The notes below the pieces were generated by a model. The model worked only from the letters and a program-made list of their open reading frames with translations. It made no database searches and had not been told where the DNA came from. Positions 36,551 to 45,520 of a stretch of 64,000 bases of DNA are shown one piece after another; position 1 is the stretch's first letter; every line of letters starts with the position of its first letter. The position numbers and the translations under genes are program-made. Source of the DNA: Falsihalocynthiibacter halioticoli (GTDB lineage Bacteria > Pseudomonadota > Alphaproteobacteria > Rhodobacterales > Rhodobacteraceae); assembly GCF_025802015.1 (NCBI RefSeq), contig NZ_JAOYFC010000002.1, positions 1 through 64,000 of the forward strand. Direction: 5' to 3'.

Positions 36551-36611
36551 AACGGCCCCGCTGAGAAAAAGACAGAAAAGGGCCCTGCATTACACAGAGC
36601 CCTACTCTTGA

Positions 36612-37958
36612 TTACTTAATGCCGTCCCAAGTTTCCTGAATGCTCTTGGCCACTTCGGTTGCATCTTTGCCACCAGCGTAGTCAACCATGCCGGTCCAGA
36701 ATGCGCCTGCACCGATTGCCCCTGGCATCAGGTCGGAACCGTCAAAGCGGAACGTATCAGCGTTCAGGAGAATATCGCCCATTTTACGCTGCGCGTCGTT
36801 CTCGTAAACTGCTGTATTTACACCGGAATGTGCCGTCAGGAAGCCACCTTGGGCCATCCATGCTTCATGTGCGATTGGAGCTTTGAGGAACTCCATGAAG
36901 GCACGCGCGCCCTTGGAGTCATTGGTGATGGTCATCACCGTACCCGCACCAAGAACTGGCTTACCAAGGTCTTTGCTTTCATAGCTTGGGAAGTAGAAGA
37001 AATCTGCATCCTCACCCATCATAGTGTCTTCTGGGAAAAACGCCGGAATAAAGCTCGCCTGACGGTGCATATAGCACTGGGGCGGTGAGGCGAAGAGACC
37101 TTTGGGGCTGTCGCGGAAGTCCGTGGAGGCAACTGCACCTGCTCCGCCAGCGACATAGTCGTCATTTCGAGCAAAAGCGCCGAACTCTTCGATTGCAGCA
37201 ACAATCGCTGGATCATCAAACGGAATTTCGTTGGCGACCCATTGGTCATATACCGAAGGCTCAGCAGTGCGGAGGAGCAAATCTTCAACCCAGTCCGTTG
37301 CCGGCCAACCTGTCGCGGCACCACTGCCCAGACCGATGCACCACGGCGTACCGCCATCTGCAACGATTTGATCTGTGAGGGCCTTAAGTTCTTCCATTGT
37401 TTGAGGAATTTCGTATCCGGAATCCTCAAAGTTTTCTGGAACATACCATACGAGAGACTTCAGATCGGCACGATAGAACATACCGAAAAGCTGATCATCG
37501 CCGTTCTCATCGGCAAAAGTCGCCAGATCAACCCAAGACTGACCAGCGCCGAAATTATCACGCACCCAATCCGCATCTTCTGATGTCAGCGGTGCGAGCA
37601 ATCCCTTTGCTGCAAGGCTTGCCGCAAGGCCGGGCTGTGGAAAAACAGCGATGTTCGGAGCAGAGCCACCTTCAGTGTCGATCAAGATTTGCTGTTCAAA
37701 GCTATCAGATCCAGCGTACTCGACGTTAGCGCCGGTTGCTTCTTCAAAATAGGCAATAACAGCGTTGAAACGGTCGCGTTCAAGGCCGAGCCATGGGCCA
37801 AAAACCGAAATCGTTTCACCAGAAAGGTCCATAGACTTGAGAGCTTCATAGCTATCCCACGTGAAGTCACCTTCACCTGGCGCAAACATCAAATCCGCCT
37901 GAGCTGCGCCCGCGCAAAGCATCAGCGAAGCAGCACTTGTCATCAAATATCGTTTCAT
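36612..37958 (-). CDS. aglE: Alpha-glucoside-binding periplasmic protein
   Basis: A 448-residue solute-binding protein of the sugar ABC family with a Sec signal peptide (MKRYLMTSAASLMLCAGAAQA). Body motifs include GSDSFEQQILIDTEGGSAPNIAVFPQPG, ending with a WDGIK tail. The order aglE-F-G-A-K is that of the Sinorhizobium alpha-glucoside system (sucrose, maltose, trehalose). The start at 37958 is behind GGGAGG; the frame reaches 37979 but that would remove the ribosome site. It is the first gene of the operon. Confidence 0.92.
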   Translation of the reverse strand: MKRYLMTSAASLMLCAGAAQADLMFAPGEGDFTWDSYEALKSMDLSGETISVFGPWLGLERDRFNAVIAYFEEATGANVEYAGSDSFEQQILIDTEGGSAPNIAVFPQPGLAASLAAKGLLAPLTSEDADWVRDNFGAGQSWVDLATFADENGDDQLFGMFYRADLKSLVWYVPENFEDSGYEIPQTMEELKALTDQIVADGGTPWCIGLGSGAATGWPATDWVEDLLLRTAEPSVYDQWVANEIPFDDPAIVAAIEEFGAFARNDDYVAGGAGAVASTDFRDSPKGLFASPPQCYMHRQASFIPAFFPEDTMMGEDADFFYFPSYESKDLGKPVLGAGTVMTITNDSKGARAFMEFLKAPIAHEAWMAQGGFLTAHSGVNTAVYENDAQRKMGDILLNADTFRFDGSDLMPGAIGAGAFWTGMVDYAGGKDATEVAKSIQETWDGIK

Positions 37959-38036
37959 TTCTATCCTCCCTTTAGGCACAGCTGTGCCGGATAATCACGC
38001 GCCTAGGTCAAGACGCAAAATCCGCGCCCAAATCAC

Positions 38037-38050
38037 CCAAAGCGCTTTGG
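38037..38050. promoter_or_regulatory. LacI-type operator for the agl operon
   Basis: CCAAAGCGCTTTGG is a perfect 14-base palindrome with the AAGCGCTT core typical of LacI-family sites. On the minus strand TTGACT (38081-38086) and GATGTT (38058-38063), 17 bases apart, form a promoter whose start point would fall next to this site, so bound regulator should block agl transcription. Confidence 0.75.
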
Positions 38051-38143
38051 TTTTTCAAACATCAACGATTCCACCCCAAGAGTCAACGAAAGAACAGACT
38101 CGCCCTATTTTCTGTAAAAAACAAAGTTGTTTCGACGAAATAA

Positions 38144-38172
38144 TTGACGAATTTCCTGAGCCGCAGTAGGAA
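38144..38172 (+). promoter_or_regulatory. Putative aglR promoter
   Basis: TTGACG (38144-38149), a 17-base gap and TAGGAA (38167-38172) on the plus strand. The expected transcription start falls just before the second operator copy. Confidence 0.5.
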
Positions 38173-38182
38173 TACGAAGATT

Positions 38183-38196
38183 ATAAGCGCTTTGAA
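38183..38196. promoter_or_regulatory. Second LacI-type operator, before aglR
   Basis: ATAAGCGCTTTGAA shares the AAGCGCTT core (38185-38192) with the operator 146 bases upstream and lies 9 bases before the aglR ATG. It suggests autoregulation and possibly looping between the two sites. Confidence 0.6.
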
Positions 38197-38204
38197 AGTC
38201 GACC

Positions 38205-39230
38205 ATGAACCTCAAAACCCTCTCTGAAAAGCTCGGCCTTAGTCAAACGACCATCAGCCGTGCCTTGAATGACTACCCAGAAGTCAGCGAGGCCACACGT
38301 CAACGCGTCAAAGCAGCAGCGCTGAAGTACAACTATCGCCCGAACACGCGCGCGCAACGATTGGCAACAGGGCGAGCTATGGCAATCGGCCACGTCATCC
38401 CAATGTCGAACAACCAAGAGATGGTGAACCCAATCTTTGGTGATTTCATTGCCGGAGCAGGAGAAAGCTATTCCAAAGCGGGATATGATATGCTGCTTTC
38501 GGTTGTGCAGGACAAAGACGAAGAGGCAACTTATCGCGCGATGGCGTCGAAAGGGTCTGTAGACGGTGTAATCGTCCATGGTCCTCACAAAAACGATCCT
38601 CGGATCAAATTGTTGCAAGAGTTGGGTCTTCCCTTTGTGGTGCATGGGCGGAGTATGGGCGACGAAACAAGCTACTCCTGGCTCGACATAAACAACGGGC
38701 GCTCCTTTCAGCGCGCAACCAACCTTTTGCTCGATTTGGGGCACAAGCGGATTGCCCTTCTCAACGGTGATGAAACCATGGATTTCGCCGCACGCCGTCG
38801 TTCTGGATACGAGGATGCGCTGCGCAAGCGCGGTTTCGCCCCGGACTCGACATTAACCTTCAGCGCAGAGATGACCGAGCAATTCGGCTATGAAACTGCG
38901 AAACGGCTTCTCCAAGGGATGCGCCCGCCCACAGCCATTCTTGTCTCTTCCTATATTACAGCGATTGGCGTGCGCCGCGCGATTGGCCGCGCGGGTCTGA
39001 TGCTAGGGCGTGACGTGTCGGTTGTGACGCATGATGATGATCTCTCTTATCTAAGGAACGGAGACGATATTCCGAGCTTTACCGCCACCCGCTCTTCGGT
39101 CCGAAATGCAGGCCGGAGATGCGCTGAAATTCTATTGCAATCAATCGCAACAGGGAACGGCCAACCCGTGCAGGAGCTATGGGAAACCGAGTTGATGCTC
39201 GGTGATTCAACAGGGCCTGCCCCAAGCTGA
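38205..39230 (+). CDS. aglR: LacI-family regulator of the agl genes
   Basis: A 341-residue repressor. The N-terminal helix-turn-helix is TLSEKLGLSQTTISRALNDYPEVSEATRQRV, the hinge helix follows (NTRAQRLATGRAMAIG), and a periplasmic-binding-protein-like sugar domain fills the rest (FVVHGRSMGDETSYSWLDINNGRSF). It is divergent from aglE and upstream of glucokinase. Two AAGCGCTT palindromes lie in the shared 246-base intergenic region. The role in agl control is inferred from position and these sites. Confidence 0.9.
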   Translation: MNLKTLSEKLGLSQTTISRALNDYPEVSEATRQRVKAAALKYNYRPNTRAQRLATGRAMAIGHVIPMSNNQEMVNPIFGDFIAGAGESYSKAGYDMLLSVVQDKDEEATYRAMASKGSVDGVIVHGPHKNDPRIKLLQELGLPFVVHGRSMGDETSYSWLDINNGRSFQRATNLLLDLGHKRIALLNGDETMDFAARRRSGYEDALRKRGFAPDSTLTFSAEMTEQFGYETAKRLLQGMRPPTAILVSSYITAIGVRRAIGRAGLMLGRDVSVVTHDDDLSYLRNGDDIPSFTATRSSVRNAGRRCAEILLQSIATGNGQPVQELWETELMLGDSTGPAPS

Positions 39231-39353
39231 CACCAAGTTTTCCCTTGCAAAGTAGAAAATTCTATTTATTTCACAAACTGAATTATCTATCCTCCTCCGA
39301 AACCCGAACCAACACAAGCGACGACGTCGCCTCTCCATCCTGAAAGCAAATCC

Positions 39354-40337
39354 ATGGTTACTTCGCGCAGCGCCAACCACTATTCCCTGCTTGCTGATAT
39401 TGGCGGCACCAATACACGCGTCGCCTTATGCGAAGGCACGTCGCTTGTTGCGGACTCAGTTCGGCGTTTTCGCAATGCTGAGTACGGAAGCCTCGAAGAG
39501 GTGCTTGCAGCCTATATGGCATCAGAAGGAAACGTTGATTGCCTTGGCGCCTGCGTCGCCGCTGCTGGGCCAGTTCGGGATTCGGTTGCAACAATGACCA
39601 ACCTCGACTGGACGATTGATTCCGAGACTGTTGCCAAGGCGACGGGTGCAGAAACTGTTTCAATTTTGAACGATCTTCAAGCGCAGGGGCACGCACTTGG
39701 CCATCTCGAAGCAGACGCTCTGACGACAATTCTACCTGGAAAAGCAGCTGGCCCGAATGCCGCGCAACTGGTGGTTGGAGTCGGCACCGGCTTTAACGCA
39801 GCGCCCGTTTGGCGAACACATGCAGGCCGCTTTGTTGCGCCGTCGGAATGTGGCCACATCACACTCCCTGTCCGTTCTGAAGAAGATCTTGTCCTCAGTG
39901 CTTTCGTTGAGAAGGCCCACGGCTTTCCCGGCGTAGAAGACCTGTTGTCAGGCCGCGGACTCGAACGGATCTACGCCTTTCATGCCACTGAAAACAATAG
40001 TGAAACCCGCAAGGACGCTGCCTCGATCATGACCTCGGCAACCGCTCGGGATGACGATGTGGCACTGCGATCTGTAGAAACGTTCTGCCGTAAACTTGGC
40101 GATGTTATTGGCGATCTGGCGCTTGTACATCTTCCATTTGGCGGCATCTTTCTGATTGGCGGCGTCGGGCGCGCCATGGTCCCATTCATGGGAGAATTTG
40201 GCTTTGCAGATGCTTTCCGTGACAAAGGTCGCTTTGCGGAGTTTCAAGACACTTTCGCAGTTACGGCCATTTCCGATGACTATGCGGCGTTGATCGGGTG
40301 CGCCAACCACTTACACGATCGCATGAACGAAAACTGA
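39354..40337 (+). CDS. glk: Glucokinase (Glk family)
   Basis: A 327-residue ATP-dependent kinase that phosphorylates the glucose released by AglA. The phosphate loop LLADIGGTNTRVAL lies near residue 12, the glucose-binding part includes TMTNLDW, NDLQAQGHALG (catalytic Asp) and VGVGTGFNAAPVW, and the zinc-free pattern SECGHITLP separates it from ROK kinases. It follows aglR by 123 bases on the same strand and completes the alpha-glucoside pathway. Confidence 0.93.
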   Translation: MVTSRSANHYSLLADIGGTNTRVALCEGTSLVADSVRRFRNAEYGSLEEVLAAYMASEGNVDCLGACVAAAGPVRDSVATMTNLDWTIDSETVAKATGAETVSILNDLQAQGHALGHLEADALTTILPGKAAGPNAAQLVVGVGTGFNAAPVWRTHAGRFVAPSECGHITLPVRSEEDLVLSAFVEKAHGFPGVEDLLSGRGLERIYAFHATENNSETRKDAASIMTSATARDDDVALRSVETFCRKLGDVIGDLALVHLPFGGIFLIGGVGRAMVPFMGEFGFADAFRDKGRFAEFQDTFAVTAISDDYAALIGCANHLHDRMNEN

Positions 40338-40412
40338 ATTGCCTGCAGTAAGGCCTTCTTAAGATTCTTCCCCCTACAACGATCCAAAGGAACCGGATCA
40401 AAGGGGGCGCTT

Positions 40413-40454
40413 GTGACATCACCTACAAATGAAACTGCGGTAAACCCGCAATGA
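40413..40454 (+). CDS. Candidate 13-residue leader peptide before the che operon
   Basis: A short frame starting GTG at 40413, directly behind AAAGGGGGCGC, encodes MTSPTNETAVNPQ and ends with a TGA that overlaps the ATG of the STAS gene as ATGA. The STAS gene has no ribosome site of its own, so translation may be coupled through this leader. It could be chance; no conservation can be checked here. Confidence 0.3.
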   Translation: MTSPTNETAVNPQ

Positions 40455-40726
40455 GCGCGCAAATTCAACTGCGCGAGCGTTTGGGGTTGAGCGATGCAGC
40501 GCCCCTCGCCCGCCAAATTCTTGCGGAGAAAGGCTCCGATCTTGTGATCGACGCCTCGCGCGTGTCCCATATTGGGAGCCTCTGCCAGCAAGTCCTGCTT
40601 GCTGCTGCAAAGGAGTGGCAAGAAGATCAGCGCACCTTTCGTATGTGCAATCCAACCGATGCCTGCGTTCAAGACCTCGCCCTCTGCGGCCTCACACCGG
40701 AAAGCTTTGAAGGAGAGGTCGCATGA
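40451..40726 (+). CDS. STAS-domain protein at head of chemotaxis operon
   Basis: A 91-residue single-domain STAS protein, related to anti-sigma-factor antagonists. The pattern LVIDASRVSHIGSLCQQVLLAAAKEW matches the STAS strand-helix region, and the residue at the usual phospho-Ser position is Ser in IGSLCQ. It overlaps the cheY gene by four bases. STAS proteins occur in alphaproteobacterial che clusters; the partner here is unknown. Confidence 0.8.
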   Translation: MSAQIQLRERLGLSDAAPLARQILAEKGSDLVIDASRVSHIGSLCQQVLLAAAKEWQEDQRTFRMCNPTDACVQDLALCGLTPESFEGEVA

Positions 40727-41088
40727 CGCTCAATATTCTCGCAGTTGATGACAGCCGCACGATGCGCGACATGATCAGCCTAAGCCTACGACAGGCTGGC
40801 TTTGAACCAACCCTGGCTGAGGATGGACAGCACGGCCTAGAAGTTCTGCAAGACTTCATGCCCGATGCAATCATAACGGATATAAACATGCCACGGCTCG
40901 ACGGCTTCGGATTTATTGATGCCGTTCGCAAAACGCCGGAACATCGCGCTATCCCAATACTTGTGCTGACCACCGAAAGCGCACCTGAACTGAAAGCACG
41001 CGCAAGAAGTGCCGGTGCAACGGGCTGGATCGTCAAACCTTTTGACCCCGAGAAACTTGTACGCGCCCTTCAAATGGTGACTGGTTAG
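40723..41088 (+). CDS. cheY: CheY-like chemotaxis response regulator 1
   Basis: A 121-residue single receiver domain. The acidic pocket is AVDDSRTMR, the phosphorylated residue is Asp53 in ITDINMPRLDG, the switch Thr is in VLTTESAPE and the conserved Lys is in IVKPFDPE. It lies eight bases before cheA and is presumably phosphorylated by it. It may act on the motor or as a phosphate sink. Confidence 0.93.
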   Translation: MTLNILAVDDSRTMRDMISLSLRQAGFEPTLAEDGQHGLEVLQDFMPDAIITDINMPRLDGFGFIDAVRKTPEHRAIPILVLTTESAPELKARARSAGATGWIVKPFDPEKLVRALQMVTG

Positions 41089-41096
41089 GAGCATTT

Positions 41097-43352
41097 ATGA
41101 GCGATCCCAATGATCCAATGGCCGAAATCCGTGTGGCATTCTTCCAAGAATGCGAGGAACTGCTCGAGGCGCTTCAAGACGGCCTTACGTCCATGGAAGA
41201 CGGCAGTGGTGACTCCGAAACGATCAATGTTGTGTTCCGCGCGGTTCACTCAATAAAAGGCGGCGCCGGCGCATTCGGGCTGGACGAACTTGTGCAATTC
41301 GCTCACCGCTTTGAAACAACTATGGACGCCGTGCGCGCAGGCGAACTCACGGTTGATACCGAAGCATTGAAACTATTTTTTCGAGCTGCAGACGTCCTTA
41401 GCGACATCGTGCGCGCTTCTCGAGATGCGCTCGAAACTGATCAATCCGCGATCTTGGCGGTCTGTGAGGAACTGATTGCTTTAACCGGAGCAGACGCGGA
41501 GGAAGACGAAATTGATCCCGCTGAATTTCAAGCCACTGGCCTTACATTGGACCTTGATCTCCCGGATTTAGATGCTCTTGACGATATCGCCGTAGACTTA
41601 CCACCGTTGACGTCTGCAGACAGCTTATTTGGCGAAGATACGATAGCGAGGGAACCATCCAAATACACGATACGTTTCAAGCCCACTAGCGAGCTCTACG
41701 CAACGGGGAATGAGCCCCTCTATCTCTTTAGGACCCTCCGAGAAATTGGTGTTGTAAAAATCGATATCAACACTCAGTGCTTGCCCGAACTATCCAAACT
41801 TGAGCCCGAAAACTCCTATTTGGAATGGCAGTTGAAAATTGAAACTGAAGAAAATGAAAACCAGATCAGAGAGGTTTTTGATTTCGTTTCAGACATTTGC
41901 GACTTGGAAATCAAATCTAATGGTATGGATGCTGAAGTTTCATGTCTGCCTGACATCTTACCAAACGAAGCCGCAACAGACCAAGTTGTAAGCTCAAGCG
42001 AAGTGAGCAACGCTATAGCAACTCCTGCTCAGACCGAAAATTTAGCTCCCTCAGCGGATCAAACTGTAGAAAATGCTTCTGACAATGCAGCAGAAATCCC
42101 CTTAGAGGTCTCACCGAAACCTGCCCAGACGCCACCTGCTACTAAGCCAAGAGCGACGGTTCGTGTCGATCTAGAACGTGTTGATCGATTGGTGAACCTG
42201 GTCGGAGAGCTGGTCATTAACCAAGCAATGTTGTCTCAAAGCGTTGCACAGATTGGATTGCCATCAAACACACCCGTTTTTACAGGTCTCGACGAGCTCC
42301 AACAGCTAACACGTGACATTCAAGACAGTGTTATGATGATCCGTGCTCAACCTGTTAAATCACTATTTCAGCGAATGGCTCGAATTGTGCGCGAAGCTTC
42401 CGCCGATGTCGGCAAAACTGTCCGGCTAAAAACGGACGGTGACGCTACAGAAGTCGACAAAACCGTGATCGAAAGGCTCGCAGATCCTCTCACCCATATG
42501 ATCCGGAATGCTGTCGACCATGGGTTAGAGGATAGCAAGACGCGCCTTGCAAACGGCAAACCAGAAACTGGAGAAATTACTTTATCTGCGCGCCACCGCT
42601 CAGGCCGTGTCCTGATCGAGATTTCCGATGACGGCGCGGGTATTGACCGCAAGAAAGTTCTGAAAAAGGCACAAGAAAAAGAACTCGTCACCAAAGACGG
42701 CCAGCTAACCGATTCAGAAATCGACAATCTTTTGTTCCTTCCCGGGTTCTCAACAGCCGACAAAATTTCGAATCTTTCTGGTCGCGGCGTCGGGATGGAC
42801 GTTGTTCGAAGCTCAATCCAAGCACTGGGTGGTCGAGTTTCAATAAACTCAACGCCCGGCAAAGGAACAACTTTCTCGATTAGTCTACCTCTGACACTCG
42901 CCGTGCTTGACGGTATGGTCACCCAAGTTGCTGGGCAAACTTTAGTAGTCCCGCTTAATACAATCGAAGAAACGCTTACCATCGGGAAAAGTGATCTAAA
43001 CACGCTCGGCCCGCAGACATCTGTTCTAAAAGTAAGAAACGGATTCGTGCCGCTACTCGACCTCGGAACCGAGCTTGGCTACCGAAAACCAAAGCCTGAC
43101 TACGTCGATTCAATTGTTCTTTTGATCGCGCACGAAGATGGGAGCCGGGCGGCTCTCGTTGTCGACGAGATAAACGATCAAAGACAAGTTGTCATAAAAG
43201 GGCTTCAAGAAAGCTACGGTCGCGTCCCAGGAATTGCAGCTGCTACAATCTTAGGTGACGGACAAATCGCTCTCATTCTTGACCCGGTAGACATCGTTGC
43301 AGGTGCCAGTGGGCGCACCAAACTTTCAACCGAAACAGCTCTCGCGGGATAG
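41097..43352 (+). CDS. cheA: Chemotaxis histidine kinase CheA
   Basis: A 751-residue soluble kinase. The Hpt domain carries His51 in RAVHSIKGGAGAFG; a CheY-binding P2-like segment is at about 190-290 (YTIRFKPTSELYATGNEPL); an acidic, low-complexity linker runs to about 350; dimerisation P3 begins RVDLERVDRLVNLVGELVINQAML; the ATPase domain has HMIRNAVDHGLE, DDGAGIDRKKV and GRGVGMDVV; a CheW-like P5 domain ends it. It autophosphorylates in receptor arrays and passes phosphate to CheY proteins. DNA here is more AT-rich than the agl and glk genes before it. Confidence 0.96.
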   Translation: MSDPNDPMAEIRVAFFQECEELLEALQDGLTSMEDGSGDSETINVVFRAVHSIKGGAGAFGLDELVQFAHRFETTMDAVRAGELTVDTEALKLFFRAADVLSDIVRASRDALETDQSAILAVCEELIALTGADAEEDEIDPAEFQATGLTLDLDLPDLDALDDIAVDLPPLTSADSLFGEDTIAREPSKYTIRFKPTSELYATGNEPLYLFRTLREIGVVKIDINTQCLPELSKLEPENSYLEWQLKIETEENENQIREVFDFVSDICDLEIKSNGMDAEVSCLPDILPNEAATDQVVSSSEVSNAIATPAQTENLAPSADQTVENASDNAAEIPLEVSPKPAQTPPATKPRATVRVDLERVDRLVNLVGELVINQAMLSQSVAQIGLPSNTPVFTGLDELQQLTRDIQDSVMMIRAQPVKSLFQRMARIVREASADVGKTVRLKTDGDATEVDKTVIERLADPLTHMIRNAVDHGLEDSKTRLANGKPETGEITLSARHRSGRVLIEISDDGAGIDRKKVLKKAQEKELVTKDGQLTDSEIDNLLFLPGFSTADKISNLSGRGVGMDVVRSSIQALGGRVSINSTPGKGTTFSISLPLTLAVLDGMVTQVAGQTLVVPLNTIEETLTIGKSDLNTLGPQTSVLKVRNGFVPLLDLGTELGYRKPKPDYVDSIVLLIAHEDGSRAALVVDEINDQRQVVIKGLQESYGRVPGIAAATILGDGQIALILDPVDIVAGASGRTKLSTETALAG

Positions 43353-43355
43353 CCA

Positions 43356-43823
43356 ATGTCAAACCAATTATCGAATTCAAAAACATCGGAAATCGAACTC
43401 TTGTCATTTCGTGTGGGCGAGCAGGAGTTTGCGCTTGATATAATGTCAGTTCGTGAAATCCGCGGCTGGACTCGTGCAACACCGCTTCCACACTCGCCTC
43501 CATTCGTACGGGGCGTTATCAACCTTCGGGGCACAGTTTTGCCCATCATCGATCTCGCTGCCCGACTTGGTCAACATTCAACTGATCCCTCCGAGCGCAA
43601 TGTCTTCATCGTTGTGCAATCCGGTGAGGAAACCGTGGGGCTATTGGTTGACGCGGTTTCGGACATCCTATCGATCAAAACAGAGGAGCTTCAATCCCCT
43701 CCTGAAATGGCAGCGGACACAAACAACATTTTTGTAGAATCCCTTACGATTGTCGAAGACAGAATGCTACGCGTTCTTGATCTACGAGCCGCCCTTCTCT
43801 CTTCCTCTTCGGAGGCAGCATGA
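43356..43823 (+). CDS. cheW: Chemotaxis coupling protein CheW
   Basis: A 155-residue adaptor that ties CheA to receptors. Key stretches are LLSFRVGEQEFALDIMSVREIRGW, PPFVRGVINLRGTVLPIIDLAARLG (the receptor-contact Asn-Leu-Arg-Gly) and VGLLVDAVSDIL. It starts three bases after cheA and overlaps cheR by four bases. Confidence 0.95.
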   Translation: MSNQLSNSKTSEIELLSFRVGEQEFALDIMSVREIRGWTRATPLPHSPPFVRGVINLRGTVLPIIDLAARLGQHSTDPSERNVFIVVQSGEETVGLLVDAVSDILSIKTEELQSPPEMAADTNNIFVESLTIVEDRMLRVLDLRAALLSSSSEAA

Positions 43824-44734
43824 CACGAGCTCTTTCTAACGCTGTTACGGGAAACACCGCAATGAGCAAAGACCAGTTCCTGCTCGTCTCAAAGCTGGCA
43901 AAACAGAACGCAGGCCTGATGTTTCCAGACACAAAGGCTTCACTCGTTTCTTCCAGACTTCTCAAGCGATTGCGCATTCTGAAACTGCAGAATTTTGAAC
44001 AGTATTGTGATTTGCTGTGCGGCAATAATGCCAAGGAAGAAATTCACCACATGGTCGCAGCTCTCACAACCAACATTTCCAGTTTTTTCCGCGAGAAGCA
44101 TCACTTTGAAACTTTGGGCAAAGAAATTCTTCCAACCATCATTGAGCATGCGACGAAGGGAGGAAAAATTCGAATTTGGTCAGCCGGGTGCTCTGTTGGT
44201 ATGGAAGCTTATAGCATTGCAATGACCATCCACGAAGGGTTTCCCGAAGTTGGAAACTGTGACGTAAAAATTTTAGCAACGGATATCGATCCAAACGTCT
44301 TGGAAATTGCTCGGCTTGGTGAATATCAGGTCGGTGACTTAACAAATGTCTCTAAAGCACACCAAGATCGCTATTTCCGATCGTCTGAAACCGAGACAAA
44401 GAGCTCTATTCGAGTTGTTTCTGAAATTCAAAACCTTGTTAGTTTTAAACAGCTTAACCTTATCGAGAACTGGCCGATAAAAGGTCACTTTGATATCATA
44501 TTCTGCCGAAATACTGTCATCTATTTTGACGAAGACACGCAAAAGCAACTTTGGTCTCGATTTCAAAACATCCTACATGAAGGCGGATGGCTCTTTGTCG
44601 GTCACTCCGAGCGCGTTCAGGAAAATTCAGCGCCACTGCTTAAGTCGCGAGGCATGACAATCTATCAAAAATCAAGCGAAACCGGCGAGAAACAACTACG
44701 GCCGCGCAGCTCCGAGGAAAGCCAATGTCTTTAA
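43820..44734 (+). CDS. cheR: Chemotaxis receptor methyltransferase CheR
   Basis: A 304-residue SAM-dependent glutamate methyltransferase. The helical N-terminal domain (NAGLMFPDTKASLVSSRLLKRL) is followed by ALTTNISSFFREKHHFE, the SAM-binding loop IWSAGCSVGMEAYSIAM, ILATDIDPNVLEIAR and the late FCRNTVIYFDEDTQ (the usual reading is CRNVLIYF). The start at 43820 overlaps cheW; ATG 43862 (MSKDQFLL) is an alternative that better fits the family N-terminus. Confidence 0.93.
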   Translation: MTRALSNAVTGNTAMSKDQFLLVSKLAKQNAGLMFPDTKASLVSSRLLKRLRILKLQNFEQYCDLLCGNNAKEEIHHMVAALTTNISSFFREKHHFETLGKEILPTIIEHATKGGKIRIWSAGCSVGMEAYSIAMTIHEGFPEVGNCDVKILATDIDPNVLEIARLGEYQVGDLTNVSKAHQDRYFRSSETETKSSIRVVSEIQNLVSFKQLNLIENWPIKGHFDIIFCRNTVIYFDEDTQKQLWSRFQNILHEGGWLFVGHSERVQENSAPLLKSRGMTIYQKSSETGEKQLRPRSSEESQCL

Positions 44735-45111
44735 GAGATCAACTCCGCATCCTTGTTGTTGATGACATGTCAACAAGCCGAGGCTTAATCACTCAAGCAC
44801 TCGACGCATTTGGTATACGAAATGTTGGGAGTGTGGCGGATGGCCGAACTGCACTTTCTACGTTGGAGCGTACGCCAGTCCATCTCGTTATCTCGGACTA
44901 CAACATGCCAGAAATGGATGGGTTGCATCTCTTACATGCACTCCGCCAAAATCCAAAAACGAAAGGGGTCGGATTCATTCTTATCACTGGCCGCGCTGAC
45001 CGGGAAATAATCGAAAAAGGGAAACAGCTAGGCATGAACAATTTTCTAAAGAAGCCTTTTGACCCTGCTCAACTCAAGGCTTGTATAGAAGCCGTTGTGG
45101 GCCGTCTTTAG
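44725..45111 (+). CDS. cheY: CheY-like chemotaxis response regulator 2
   Basis: A 128-residue receiver domain with VVDDMSTSRG, Asp58 in ISDYNMPEMDGLHLL, switch residue in ILITGRADRE and Lys in LKKPFDPAQ. It overlaps the end of cheR by 10 bases. It is clearly different from the first CheY of the cluster, so one may drive the motor and the other take up excess phosphate. Confidence 0.92.
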   Translation: MSLRDQLRILVVDDMSTSRGLITQALDAFGIRNVGSVADGRTALSTLERTPVHLVISDYNMPEMDGLHLLHALRQNPKTKGVGFILITGRADREIIEKGKQLGMNNFLKKPFDPAQLKACIEAVVGRL

Positions 45112-45120
45112 GGTCGAACA

Positions 45121-45483
45121 ATGAGCAACTCTTCTGTTTCGCTGTCAAAAGTTCTCGAGTGCGTCGATGCTGAAGTCGCTGAGATGTCAACACAAGTGCT
45201 CAAGTTGCAGTCGACGTTATCTGAATTAACTGATGGATTGGACATTCTACAGACCGAGCCGATTAGTTCATTGCAAAGTCTTGATGAAATTGCTCAAAAA
45301 CTCTCGGGAATCTCTCGCGCACTACAAATGTTGCGAAACGAAACTGGGCCAGTCAATCACACATCAATCAATATTGAGTTGCTAAAAAGTTTCGTAAAAC
45401 TGGACAGCCTTTCCAGCAGGCTTTGTGCTGAAACCTGCCTAGAACACTCCCAAAGCTCCAAAGGGAGCGTCACACTGTTCTGA
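45121..45483 (+). CDS. Small helical protein of unknown function in che cluster
   Basis: A 120-residue protein, predicted to be almost wholly helical with heptad-like leucines (VLKLQSTLSELTDGLDILQ, then LDEIAQKLSGISRALQMLRN), so a coiled coil is likely. It starts nine bases after the second cheY. I do not recognise a family. Position at the end of the operon, with a helical build, suggests a CheZ-like or adaptor role, but the catalytic pattern of CheZ is not seen. Confidence 0.7.
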   Translation: MSNSSVSLSKVLECVDAEVAEMSTQVLKLQSTLSELTDGLDILQTEPISSLQSLDEIAQKLSGISRALQMLRNETGPVNHTSINIELLKSFVKLDSLSSRLCAETCLEHSQSSKGSVTLF

Positions 45484-45520
45484 AAACTTTACCGCGCTGA
45501 CATCAAAGATGTTTGAACAA

